A DNA stretch of 64,000 bases from JABWBJ01 sp036507855 (lineage in GTDB: Bacteria; Gemmatimonadota; Gemmatimonadetes; Gemmatimonadales; Gemmatimonadaceae): positions 1 through 64,000 of the forward strand of contig DATCIJ010000028.1 in assembly GCA_036507855.1 (NCBI GenBank), written 5' to 3'. Numbering within the stretch: position 1 is the first letter of the stretch; the number at the start of each line of letters is the position of its first letter. Position numbers and translations under genes: made by a program. The notes under the pieces are model-generated. The model worked only from the letters and a program-made list of their open reading frames with translations. It was not told where the DNA came from and searched no databases. Below, in pieces: positions 1 to 8,405 of this stretch.

Positions 1-663
1 GGGCAGATGCGAGTTGGCGTCTGCCGCCTCGATGTAGTTGGTATTGACGCCCCAGGACTCGAGCACCTTCTTCGCATCGTGGCACGACCAGCAGCTGGCG
101 TTGGTGCCGCGCGTGCCGGGCGCATTCGCATGACGTGAAGACGCCCACTGCTCGGCGAACGGTTGGTGCGCGCCCGAGTGACACTCTCCGCAGCCGTTGG
201 TCAGAGTCGCGCCAACAGCTATGGAGGCGAGCGGCTTGTTGGTCTGGATGTCCGGGTTCGTGACGTGAGTCAGGCCTGGACCGTGGCAGGACTCGCACTG
301 GACGTCCTGGTATCTCGGGCTCTGGGTGGCTCCGTAGCCAGCGTTAGGGCCGGTGGAGTGGTTGCCTAACGATGAGACGGTGTGGCATCCCTCGCAGAGC
401 TTGGCGGTGGCGCCGCTGTTGGCGAGCGTCTCCCACGCGTGCGAGTGCGCGGTGCCCTCCCACTGCGCCTGCTTCCCGGAGTGGCAGTTGCCACAGGTGG
501 TCCGCTTCCCGGTCACGTCGGAGAATCCGAGGAAGCCCTCGGCGCCCTCCGGCGGGGCGACAAAATCGGGAAGGTCCTTGTAGACGATCTTGTCGCTGCA
601 TGCGCCCAGCACCAGCGCGAGGCTCAGAATCGCCATCCCCGGTTTCCACGAAGCCTTTGTCAT
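1..663 (-). CDS. Multiheme c-type cytochrome lipoprotein (3' end outside window)
   Basis: The minus strand is open from an ATG at 663 to the window edge, giving 221 residues with no stop. The N-terminus is a lipoprotein signal with lipobox LGAC (Cys22). Five CXXCH heme-binding motifs follow: CGNCH at residues 57-61, CEGCH at 90-94, CESCH at 123-127, CGECH at 158-162 and CWSCH at 191-195. It should be an envelope-anchored, periplasm-facing electron carrier with at least five covalently bound hemes. The heme spacing resembles cytochrome c554/multiheme families, but the exact subfamily cannot be assigned. It is divergently oriented from the diheme cytochrome starting at 1111, so both may take part in one respiratory branch (inference). 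More hemes may lie beyond the edge. Confidence 0.93.
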   Translation of the reverse strand, partial: MTKASWKPGMAILSLALVLGACSDKIVYKDLPDFVAPPEGAEGFLGFSDVTGKRTTCGNCHSGKQAQWEGTAHSHAWETLANSGATAKLCEGCHTVSSLGNHSTGPNAGYGATQSPRYQDVQCESCHGPGLTHVTNPDIQTNKPLASIAVGATLTNGCGECHSGAHQPFAEQWASSRHANAPGTRGTNASCWSCHDAKKVLESWGVNTNYIEAADANSHLP

Positions 664-1110
664 GCGCGTCCATCCGCGTTGGAGGTCGGTATTTCGCAAT
701 CACCTGCCGGAATTCCTGCATCACGCCGCGAACTCTGAGTGAGGTCAAGTCCGACGCGATGTAGGGTCACTTCAACTCCCGTCAAAGCGTGGGGTCCCCG
801 CTATGGTGGTTTTCCGGATAAGGATTACCGGAAACCCGTACAACGTAGCGGTAATTGCTCGAGCGCCCGTCGGGGGCAACCCTACATCCACTCCTGGAGT
901 CGCGTGCCCATCGCCATCGAGGGTCTACACGGACTGCTCGAACCGCGTGTGCCTCAGGGAACCCCCTTCGATTCCATAGGGGTCCTGCCGACAGCAGATC
1001 AGCCGATCAAGGGCTGACCTGGTCAGTCGCCTCCACAGATACTCGAAAATCACCTCCTGAGGATCCCCTGACGACCGTGCGACCCTGTCTCACGACCGGA
1101 GAGAACTCCT
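664..1110. other. Divergent intergenic region between two cytochrome genes
   Basis: This 447-nt region separates the two divergent cytochrome genes and has no convincing gene. It holds a 10-bp inverted repeat (GATGTAGGGT at 758-767 and its complement at 879-888) that encloses a smaller palindrome, TTTCCGG at 811-817 with CCGGAAA at 828-834. These could be operators of a shared regulator or transcript hairpins; no promoter is clear by eye. Confidence 0.35.
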
Positions 1111-1965
1111 ATGTGGACCCAACAGCGTGCCCGAATATCCGGCCTGCTCGCCGTCTCCGTCCTCCTTGCGTGCAATGGCGACTCGACGGCACCGAACCGC
1201 TCCCCCTACGATGTCGCGGATGCCACCAGAGGCGGCATCTCATATGACCTTTTCTGGAACGCGAGCACCGGCTTCAACCAGGCCGATCCGCTCATCGCCA
1301 CGTTCAACGCGAAGGGCGACTTCTTCCGCTGCAAGCAGTGCCATGGCTGGGACCAGCTGGGGAACGCCGGCTTCTATATCAACCGCAAGCCAAGTGCGTC
1401 GCGGCCGAATATTTCGAGCGTGAACCTGGTGTCACTCAGCCGGACGAAGACCGCCGAACAACTGTTCGCCGCGATCAAGACCGGGACGGGGGCGACCCGG
1501 CGCTCCCCATCCGTCGACTTGTCGACGTACAACCCGGCGACGAATCCAACCGTTGGCGACCAGATGCCGGACTATGGCGCCATCATGAGCGATGCGCAGA
1601 TCTGGGACCTCGTGCGCTTCCTGAAAGCGGGTGCGTTCGACGTGACATCCCTGTACGACATGTCGGTCACGGGAGTGTATCCGACGGGCAGCATCACGTT
1701 CTCCAACCTCGGCAAGGACGGCAGCGCCAGCGAGGGAGCGACGATTTACGCAACCAAGTGCGAGTTCTGCCACGGTTCCACGGGGAAGGCGCGGTTACTC
1801 GAGGGGCTGTCCCTCGGCGCATTTCTCCGCGGCAAGCCCAACGAAGCCCAGCACAAGATCCGTTACGGCCAGTTGGGATCCGCCATGGGGCCGACACCGC
1901 TGACCCTCGCCGAGATGAAGAGCCTGTACCGCTTCATCGCCGATTCCATCGCGATGCCTCGGTAG
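1111..1965 (+). CDS. Diheme c-type cytochrome lipoprotein
   Basis: A 284-residue protein with a lipoprotein signal ending LLAC (Cys21) and two c-type heme sites, CKQCH at 74-78 and CEFCH at 217-221. A Met in AMGP near residue 259 is a possible sixth heme ligand of the second domain. It is predicted to be membrane-anchored in the periplasm and to transfer electrons. The start is supported by GGAGAG at 1098-1103, seven bases before the ATG. The two domains are joined by a segment rich in Ser, Thr and Asn. The redox partner is unknown; the divergent multiheme cytochrome is the obvious candidate (inference). Confidence 0.88.
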   Translation: MWTQQRARISGLLAVSVLLACNGDSTAPNRSPYDVADATRGGISYDLFWNASTGFNQADPLIATFNAKGDFFRCKQCHGWDQLGNAGFYINRKPSASRPNISSVNLVSLSRTKTAEQLFAAIKTGTGATRRSPSVDLSTYNPATNPTVGDQMPDYGAIMSDAQIWDLVRFLKAGAFDVTSLYDMSVTGVYPTGSITFSNLGKDGSASEGATIYATKCEFCHGSTGKARLLEGLSLGAFLRGKPNEAQHKIRYGQLGSAMGPTPLTLAEMKSLYRFIADSIAMPR

Positions 1966-2005
1966 GCACCCGGCGCATCATCCACGCACCGGTCGAGTCC
2001 TGGAA

Positions 2006-2044
2006 ATACAACGGCGCCCCGATGCTCCCGGGGCGCCGTTGTAT
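2006..2044. terminator. Bidirectional hairpin between convergent genes
   Basis: A perfect 15-bp stem (2006-2020 paired with 2030-2044) with a nine-base loop lies between the converging diheme cytochrome and susD-like genes. There is no long T tract, so it may be a weak or bidirectional terminator. Confidence 0.7.
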
Positions 2045-2062
2045 CCGCAGCGAGCAAGAGCG

Positions 2063-3640
2063 CTATGGACAGCGCGCCAGCGCTACCGGGCAACGTTCCG
2101 GATCGGGCGCGAGTGCACTGGATTCTCCACCCGGCCCGCCGAACGTGTAGTTAGGCATGAGCAGCGTCGCCAGCTCTGCGCCCGGCACCGGCAGTTGCAG
2201 GATGCTGTTCTCCGGAAGCGTCTGCCAGCCGCGGGCATCGAAGTACGCGATGACGCCACTGACGCCCAGACCCTCCATTCTCTTCTCGTAGCGAAGCGCG
2301 TCCCACAGGCTGCCGCACTGCCCGTTGAGCTTCCTCGGCACGCAGCCTGGCTCGTCAGGCGGACCGTCGATGGTCACGAGCGGCAGCTGCCCGTTCGCCA
2401 CGCGTGTTTTGTTGATGAGGGGCACAGCCTCGGCGGCGCGACCAAGTCGGACCAACGCTTCCGCCTTGAGCAGGTCCATTTCGGAAACGAGCATCGCCGG
2501 CTGGGGGCCGGACTGCCACGACGTCCCCGTGCCGTATCGCAGGAAGTAGTAATGAGAGAACCGATACGTACCGCGGCTCGCGGTGAAGATGTTGTTCAGG
2601 TTGTAGCCGACATAGGTCCCGGGCGTGGATGGTCCGCCGCTCCCCTGGATGCGCCGGTCCTTGGTGCGTATCTGGAACGCGACGCGGCTGTCCACCGGTG
2701 TGTTCACCCAGTTGACGAAGCCGTTTGCCGAGTCTGCGGGCCCGAGGGTCCAGTACGCCGGTCGTCCAAAATCACTGGGTCTCGATGCGGTACGAACTCG
2801 CGCGACGAGCCGCTTCCAGTCATCCCAGAGGATGTCCACCTGCGCCACTGGCGTGAAGTCAGTCTTTATCCCCAGGTCCACGCGCCGGATCACTTCGGTC
2901 CAGTTCACGGCAGCGCGCTCGGCTCTCGTGCGTGCCGAGTACACCAGTAGCTGGGCGACGAAGGAGTTGGCGAGCTGGATGAACTGATCGCGAGTCATGG
3001 CCACATACAGCCACGAATCGACCGGGAGCGTGAAGTTCGTGCGCTGTGCGACAGCTATGGCCGAATCGAGCTGCTTGATCGCCTCGTCAATCACCTCTGG
3101 ATACGGTCGGAAGGTCGGAACGGTGATCGTGTCGAGATCGAGCTTCTCGTCGACGACAAACGCTCGATCGAAGTAGAGTCCCAGATATCCGTGCGAGATT
3201 CCCTGGATGAACTTGCCCACCGCCTTTGTCCGCGCCGTTCTTGTGGAATCGACGATCACCAGTCCGCCGTCGATCGCGATGAGCGCGTCGTTGACGGACG
3301 AAATGGTACGGTACATGCCTTGCCACGGACTCTCGTTCACGTTGTTCCGGGCGTTGACCGGGCTGTTGTTCCACGCTGCGCGTGGTTCGGCGGAAAGCTC
3401 CAGCTGGCCGAAGTCCGCGAAGCCGGACGTGATTTCCCAGGCAATCGTCGAGAACGCCCAGGACGGGTAGTCATCGTGGCCGCCGACCGGCCACCAGGTC
3501 CGGAAGGAGGTCGCGACGAAGGATTCGGCCGCGGTCGGCTGCTGCGTCGCGCGGGCGCGGTCCGGCAGGTTGGGATTGGTAACCTCGAGCGACTGGCAAG
3601 AGAGGACCGCCAGTGCGAGGATGGGAATGAGTCTGCGCAT
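2063..3640 (-). CDS. RagB/SusD family nutrient-uptake outer membrane lipoprotein
   Basis: A 525-residue SusD-like protein, translated from the ATG at 3640 with a short lipoprotein signal (lipobox LSC, Cys near residue 15). Family features include the N-terminal NPNLPDRA segment, a helical TPR-like core and the C-terminal region containing YEKRMEGLG. SusD proteins lie over the SusC barrel on the cell surface and capture oligosaccharides, peptides or other polymers. The gene begins 13 nt after the susC-like stop, so the two form one operon. No glycoside hydrolase or peptidase is co-transcribed, so the substrate is open. A longer reading from 3733 is possible but would overlap susC and bury the signal peptide. 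Confidence 0.92.
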   Translation of the reverse strand: MRRLIPILALAVLSCQSLEVTNPNLPDRARATQQPTAAESFVATSFRTWWPVGGHDDYPSWAFSTIAWEITSGFADFGQLELSAEPRAAWNNSPVNARNNVNESPWQGMYRTISSVNDALIAIDGGLVIVDSTRTARTKAVGKFIQGISHGYLGLYFDRAFVVDEKLDLDTITVPTFRPYPEVIDEAIKQLDSAIAVAQRTNFTLPVDSWLYVAMTRDQFIQLANSFVAQLLVYSARTRAERAAVNWTEVIRRVDLGIKTDFTPVAQVDILWDDWKRLVARVRTASRPSDFGRPAYWTLGPADSANGFVNWVNTPVDSRVAFQIRTKDRRIQGSGGPSTPGTYVGYNLNNIFTASRGTYRFSHYYFLRYGTGTSWQSGPQPAMLVSEMDLLKAEALVRLGRAAEAVPLINKTRVANGQLPLVTIDGPPDEPGCVPRKLNGQCGSLWDALRYEKRMEGLGVSGVIAYFDARGWQTLPENSILQLPVPGAELATLLMPNYTFGGPGGESSALAPDPERCPVALARCP

Positions 3641-3653
3641 TGGTTGGCCCGGG

Positions 3654-6600
3654 TCAAAAGATGAACTCGATGCTGCCGGTGAATGTCCGGTAGCGGGGGT
3701 AGTCGAAGCTGTCGAGGCGGACCAGCGTGCCACCGACCTCCGGGTCGTAGCCCTTGTAGTCCGTGAAGGTCATCAGGTTTCGGCCGATCAGTGAGATCGA
3801 TGCCCCGGTCGCACCGAAGCGCGAGAACCATGAGAGGGCCCGGCCACCGATCCGGTAGCGGAGCGATACCTCTCGCAACTTCACGAAGCTTGCGTCTTCG
3901 ACGAAGTAGTCGGTCGGGTCGTTTGCCGCATACAGCGCGATGTAGTACTCGATCGGCTTCTTGAGCTCCTGCGGTTTGCCCACCTGGTCGACGTCGGCGC
4001 TCTTGGCCCACTGGTACATGCGCTGGTTGGTCTGGTTGTAGTTCTGTCCACCGACCTGCGCGTCGACCAGCCCGTAGAGGTCGAAGTTGCCCCAGCTGAC
4101 GCTGTTGGAAACGCCCCAGTGGAAGTCCGGATTGCCGTCGCCGATCCGCACCACGGCGTCGCTGCCGGTCGAATCGCGCAACTTGATCGGCATGCCCCAT
4201 CCGTAGGTGCCCGTCCCGATCGTGGTCGAGCTGTTCCACCCGCCCGTGGCAACCTCGCCTTGTGTGTATTGCTTCGGCTGGCCGGTGGCATCGAGTCCGA
4301 CCCACACCAGCAGGCCTTCGTCGTTCACGTCGAACTCGTTGGCCCGAGCCTGCGCGGCCGCCGGCAGGTCCTCGACCCGCTTGAGGAACGAGAATCCGTA
4401 CATCGCGCCTAACGATACACCGGCGCAGCGGAACGCGATGGTCTGCGTCGAGAAGCAGGGCCGGTTGAACTCGGTGATCTTGTGGCGCGACCGATCCGCG
4501 ACGAGGCCAACCCGCCACGAGAGATTCGCCCGGCTCACGAGCTGCGCCTCGAGCGTTCCCTCCAGCGTGTTGCCTTCGACCGTTCCCGCGTTTTGCCACT
4601 GCGACGAGAAGCCATAGAACGCCGGGAGCGGGATCTGGATCAACTGGTCGACCGACTTCGTCTCCGCCCGGGAGATCTGGAGTGAGAACCGGTCACGAAA
4701 GATGGCGTCCATGCCGATCTCCGTCTCGGTCGTGCGTTCCGGCTTCAGGAACCGGTTGCCAAGATTCTGCTTCAGCACGCCGCCGGCGGTGTTGAAGGCG
4801 AAGGTCTCGTACTGGTCATTGAAGCTGGGACGTCCACCAGCGGTTCCGCGCGAGAAACGGAGCTTGAACTCGTTCAGATCGCGCCAGCGCCACCAGGGCT
4901 CCTCGCTCAGTCGATAGGCGCCGCTGAAGCGATAGTACGAATTCCAGCGCTCCTCGGGACCGAAGAGCGAGCTCCCGTCACGCCGGATGAGGAGATCGGC
5001 GATGTACCGACCCTCGTAATCCACGCCGCCGCTCACGAAGTATCCGCTCGCCCGGACTTCCTCGAGCGATGAAGAAACGAAGCGCGTCCTGGCGTTGTTC
5101 AGGCTGCGCACGCCCGGCGTGGCAAAGTCAGATCCCTCCGCCGTCGTGACCTCGTTGTCCTCCGACTCCATCAGGGCGCGGAATGTGGACCGCGCCGTGA
5201 ACCCGCGCCAATAACCGAGCAGGTTCGCGCTGATCGAAGCGTTCGTGGCGGTGGTGGTTCCCGTCGTCTGCTCGATCTCTCCGAGGCCGCCCTGCGCAAA
5301 TCCTTCAGTTTTGATTCCCTGGTCGAGGAAGAAGTCGTTGCGACGATCGGAACGGTCGTAGCTCAGGTTCCCGTCGAACGTGAGCCAGCGGAACGGCGCG
5401 TACTTCGCCTGCAGACTCCCCTGCGTCCGGGCGCGATGGCGCTTGCTGTCTTCCGTCGCGAGCACATACAGCGGGTTTTCCTCGCGTCCTTCGGGATCGA
5501 GCTGGAACGCATAGGGCGTCCCGTCCGGATCGGGCTGACGCAAGTCGACATCCGGCGCCTGGTTGATCAGGTCGAAGAACGTGTCGCCGTACAACTCGTT
5601 CCGGTCCGACTTGCTGTGATAACCGCTGAAGGAGAAGCTCAGCACACCGCTCGCGAGGTGATCGAGGTTGAGTCGCACGTCATTCTGGTTGTACTGGCCG
5701 CTGCCGAGGACGACGCCATCTTCGCGCGAATTCACGAGGGAGAGGAACCAGTTCGTGCGCCCCGAGTTCTGCGCGACATTGAAGGAATTCTTCGAGAACT
5801 GCCCGGGATCGAAGAAGCGCACCACCTGATCGTAGATTGGATCTCGATACGTTACGTCCTGGAACCGGGTGTACGCCGGTTTGGCGACGCGCTCCGTTCG
5901 CGGCACGACGGCGCCCTGCGGGTCCACGTATTCTCCGTTCTCGTTCACCTGGTAGTAGTGGTAACGCGCCCAGTCGATCTTCCCGGCCAGGCCATTGTTG
6001 CCCCACTCAGTCCGCGCGGTGAATCGTGTCGCTCCGCTGGCCAGGTTCGATCCACGCCTGGTGCGGATCTGAATCACGCCCGACTGCGCGCGCGAACCAT
6101 AGAGCGAAGCCGCCGCCGCCCCCTTCACGATCTCGACGCTCTCGATGTCCAGCGACTCGAGATCCGCACTGGCGGCGCCGAACGCCGTGCTCTGGATGAC
6201 GCCGTCCACTACCACGAGGGGCGCGTTGGACTTGTTGATGCTCGTCGGAGATCGCAACAGGATGTTCGTCCCGCTGCCTGGTTGCCCCGGCGGAACGATC
6301 GTCACGGCCGCCACCTTCCCCTGAATCGACTCGATGGCATTCGCTGACGGCACCGGGATGTTCTCGACCTCGATGCGTCCGACGGTAAACGGAACGCGCG
6401 TCCCTGAGGTGGGATCCACAACGCCGGTGGTGACGACCGCCTGCAACGTGAGCGCGATGGCGACGATCTTGATGTCCACGGTCACCGTTCCGCCGTCCTG
6501 CACATTCACGTTGGTGACCCGGCCCACCCGGTATCCGATGCGCCGCGCTTCGATCGAGCGCGTGCCAGCCGGCGCTCCGGCGATGGTGTAACGGCCCTGC

Positions 6601-6845
6601 GAATCGGTGACTCCGCCAATGCGGGTGCCCACCACGACGACCTGGACGTCGCTCACGGGGCGATCGGTGGCGGAGTCGGTTACCACGCCGGCTATCCGGC
6701 CCGTGGCTTGCGCCGCTGCCGGCGGGGAGATGATGAAAACCAGGGCGGCTGCGGCGGCAAGGGTGCCGGCGCTTTGCGCCACCCGACGGAGCAGCACCAC
6801 GCGGGTCCTGGTGGCGCCACCGGTTGGATGACCGGGTCTGAACAT
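3654..6845 (-). CDS. SusC/RagA family TonB-linked outer membrane receptor
   Basis: A 1063-residue TonB-dependent transporter. The ATG at 6845 was chosen because GGAGG lies five bases upstream; further starts upstream lack one. The order is signal peptide (about 1-45, ending AAAQA), a carboxypeptidase-regulatory-like beta domain (about 47-130), a plug domain (about 150-270, with the VVVDGVIQ strand and an IEIVKG-like strand), then a large beta-barrel ending in an aromatic-rich strand (GSIEFIF). It imports a substrate captured by the adjacent SusD-like lipoprotein, using TonB energy. A Leu-Gly TTA-GGC codon pair occurs at 4407-4413. The substrate cannot be inferred from the neighbours. Confidence 0.95.
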   Translation of the reverse strand: MFRPGHPTGGATRTRVVLLRRVAQSAGTLAAAAALVFIISPPAAAQATGRIAGVVTDSATDRPVSDVQVVVVGTRIGGVTDSQGRYTIAGAPAGTRSIEARRIGYRVGRVTNVNVQDGGTVTVDIKIVAIALTLQAVVTTGVVDPTSGTRVPFTVGRIEVENIPVPSANAIESIQGKVAAVTIVPPGQPGSGTNILLRSPTSINKSNAPLVVVDGVIQSTAFGAASADLESLDIESVEIVKGAAAASLYGSRAQSGVIQIRTRRGSNLASGATRFTARTEWGNNGLAGKIDWARYHYYQVNENGEYVDPQGAVVPRTERVAKPAYTRFQDVTYRDPIYDQVVRFFDPGQFSKNSFNVAQNSGRTNWFLSLVNSREDGVVLGSGQYNQNDVRLNLDHLASGVLSFSFSGYHSKSDRNELYGDTFFDLINQAPDVDLRQPDPDGTPYAFQLDPEGREENPLYVLATEDSKRHRARTQGSLQAKYAPFRWLTFDGNLSYDRSDRRNDFFLDQGIKTEGFAQGGLGEIEQTTGTTTATNASISANLLGYWRGFTARSTFRALMESEDNEVTTAEGSDFATPGVRSLNNARTRFVSSSLEEVRASGYFVSGGVDYEGRYIADLLIRRDGSSLFGPEERWNSYYRFSGAYRLSEEPWWRWRDLNEFKLRFSRGTAGGRPSFNDQYETFAFNTAGGVLKQNLGNRFLKPERTTETEIGMDAIFRDRFSLQISRAETKSVDQLIQIPLPAFYGFSSQWQNAGTVEGNTLEGTLEAQLVSRANLSWRVGLVADRSRHKITEFNRPCFSTQTIAFRCAGVSLGAMYGFSFLKRVEDLPAAAQARANEFDVNDEGLLVWVGLDATGQPKQYTQGEVATGGWNSSTTIGTGTYGWGMPIKLRDSTGSDAVVRIGDGNPDFHWGVSNSVSWGNFDLYGLVDAQVGGQNYNQTNQRMYQWAKSADVDQVGKPQELKKPIEYYIALYAANDPTDYFVEDASFVKLREVSLRYRIGGRALSWFSRFGATGASISLIGRNLMTFTDYKGYDPEVGGTLVRLDSFDYPRYRTFTGSIEFIF

Positions 6846-7035
6846 GGGACCTCCGGATGAGATCAGGAAACGGCTCGCACCTGGGGCATAGGTGGAGCCA
6901 GTACATTGGTAACAGTCGTGACCCAATCACGCGAAAGCGCAATCACCATAACCCTGACACGGGATCGATCGCGTGGCGCCAGGGGCCGACCGGTGATCGC
7001 GAGGCACCGGACGATTTACCTCCCCCGCGATCCGA

Positions 7036-7257
7036 GTGATAGGCTATCCCCGGATCGCGTCGGAACGACGGGGCGGTGACGTCGACGAGAACGCGGCCTA
7101 CCCGGCGACGTCGGCCGATGAACTCCTGATGCTGGACGCGGCCCTGGACGATCTCGCCAGAGTGAATGCACGGCAGGCGGTCATGGTCGAGAGCACTCGC
7201 CTTCGCGCTGAGAGCACATCCGTTCAGAAACAGTCGGCTTCGGCGAAGCCCGAATAG
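7036..7257 (+). pseudogene. Truncated ECF-type sigma factor remnant
   Basis: The 73-codon reading frame starting at a GTG contains an ERRGGD segment followed by DELLMLDAALDDLA and RQAVMVE. These match the end of the region 2-4 linker and the start of region 4 in large ECF sigma factors (TIGR02999-like). The sigma-2 domain before it and the rest of region 4 (the DNA-contacting helix) are missing, and the reading frame decays into unrelated Ser/Gln-rich sequence. It looks like a decayed fragment. It could instead be a young gene built from sigma debris. Confidence 0.5.
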
Positions 7258-7267
7258 CTTCCCCGGT

Positions 7268-7336
7268 CCTGAAGCCTGAACCCTGAAGCCTGAAGCCTCT
7301 TGTCTTGACGCCTGTTGCCTGTTGCCTGATCTGACC
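7268..7336. repeat. Heptanucleotide repeat, CCTGAAG/CCTGTTG type
   Basis: Several copies of CCTGAAG or CCTGAAC follow one another with period 7, then two copies of CCTGTTG and a CCTGATC-like end. The repeat sits between the sigma remnant and the aldolase gene. It is not inverted and has little purine skew. Confidence 0.8.
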
Positions 7337-7382
7337 GCATATAGACTCGCCGCTCCAACCTTTTCGAACTGAGGTCTGACTC

Positions 7383-8360
7383 GTGCGCACTCGCTGGATT
7401 CTGACTCTCGCTGCACTCACGGTCAGCAGCGCCGCGATGGTTCAAGCTCCCCGCCACCTCAATCCCGTGGTGGACCTGCTCGCGCAGAAGAAGGCGGTGT
7501 TTGGTCTGTATGCTCCCGCCAACCGTCGCCCCGGACGCGGCGGCGCCGTGCCCGCTGACGCGCCACCGCCAAAGACACCGGCGCAACTGGCTCAGGAGGC
7601 GCTCGCCAACGAGTCGGCGGACTACATGTTCGACGGCAGCATGGAGGGCGACTTCGATCGCGGCTTTGCGCCCTTCGCGGAATTCATGAAGGGGATGGCC
7701 GAGGGCGGGACATTGAAGGCGTCCCCCATGAAACGTCTCCATCAGCCGCTGTTCGTGAAGACGCACGAGATCGCCCCTGACCCGGCGCTCGCCGTGCAGC
7801 GAATCGCCAGGCAGCTCAACCTCGGAGTTACCGGCATTGTTCTCGTCGACGTCAAGTCGGCCGACGAAGCAAGGAAGGGAATCGCCGCGATGCGATTCGC
7901 TTCCCAGGGCGGGACGCGTTCTGACGACGTCGGAAACGCTCCATCGGTGTGGGGCATGAGCGAAAGCGAGTACCGCCAGAAGGCGGACGTGTGGCCGCTC
8001 AACCCGAACGGCGAGCTGGTGAACTTCACCATCGTCGAAAGCAAGGAAGGTCTCGCGAATGTCCGTGAAATCGCCGCGGTCAAGGGCATCGGAGTCCTGT
8101 TCCCCGGTGCCGGGACTCTTCGCGGCGTCTTCACGTCGACTGACGCCAACGGCCAGCGGGTGTTCGATGAGCAGGGATGGGAGGGTGCGATCCAGCAGGT
8201 CCTTGCTGCCTGCAAGGAGTTCAACGTCCCCTGCGGATACCCCGCGACCGCGAACGACATCGAGAAGCGCATCCAGCAGGGCTTCAGCGTCTTCATCATC
8301 AGCTGGGGTGAGGCAGGATTCCGCGCGGTTGACATCGGGAAGAAGGCAACCGGCCGGTAG
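7383..8360 (+). CDS. Secreted HpcH/HpaI aldolase-family protein with altered active site
   Basis: A 325-residue protein starting at GTG 7383, with GAGGT eight bases upstream. It has a short signal peptide (about residues 1-22) and then a phosphoenolpyruvate-binding TIM-barrel of the HpcH/HpaI class. Recognisable family strands are VFGLYAP, YMFDGSMEGD, GIVLVDVKSADEAR, TIVESKEGLANV and GVLFPGAG. Compared with HpaI, the metal-binding Glu of the VES motif is kept. The His of the DGEH motif is absent, the Arg of the IRP motif is Lys, and the metal-binding Asp of GPADLS appears to be Gly. The fold is clear; whether it is still an aldolase is doubtful. Export to the periplasm is unusual for this family. 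Confidence 0.8.
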   Translation: MRTRWILTLAALTVSSAAMVQAPRHLNPVVDLLAQKKAVFGLYAPANRRPGRGGAVPADAPPPKTPAQLAQEALANESADYMFDGSMEGDFDRGFAPFAEFMKGMAEGGTLKASPMKRLHQPLFVKTHEIAPDPALAVQRIARQLNLGVTGIVLVDVKSADEARKGIAAMRFASQGGTRSDDVGNAPSVWGMSESEYRQKADVWPLNPNGELVNFTIVESKEGLANVREIAAVKGIGVLFPGAGTLRGVFTSTDANGQRVFDEQGWEGAIQQVLAACKEFNVPCGYPATANDIEKRIQQGFSVFIISWGEAGFRAVDIGKKATGR

Positions 8361-8405
8361 AGCATACGGCCTCGCGGCCACTCGACATCGCGCTACGTTG
8401 TCGGG

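Noticed and set aside
6846..6926. Longer susC start (residues MGHDCYQ)
   Set aside because: The ATG at 6845 has GGAGG directly upstream and leads into the signal peptide.
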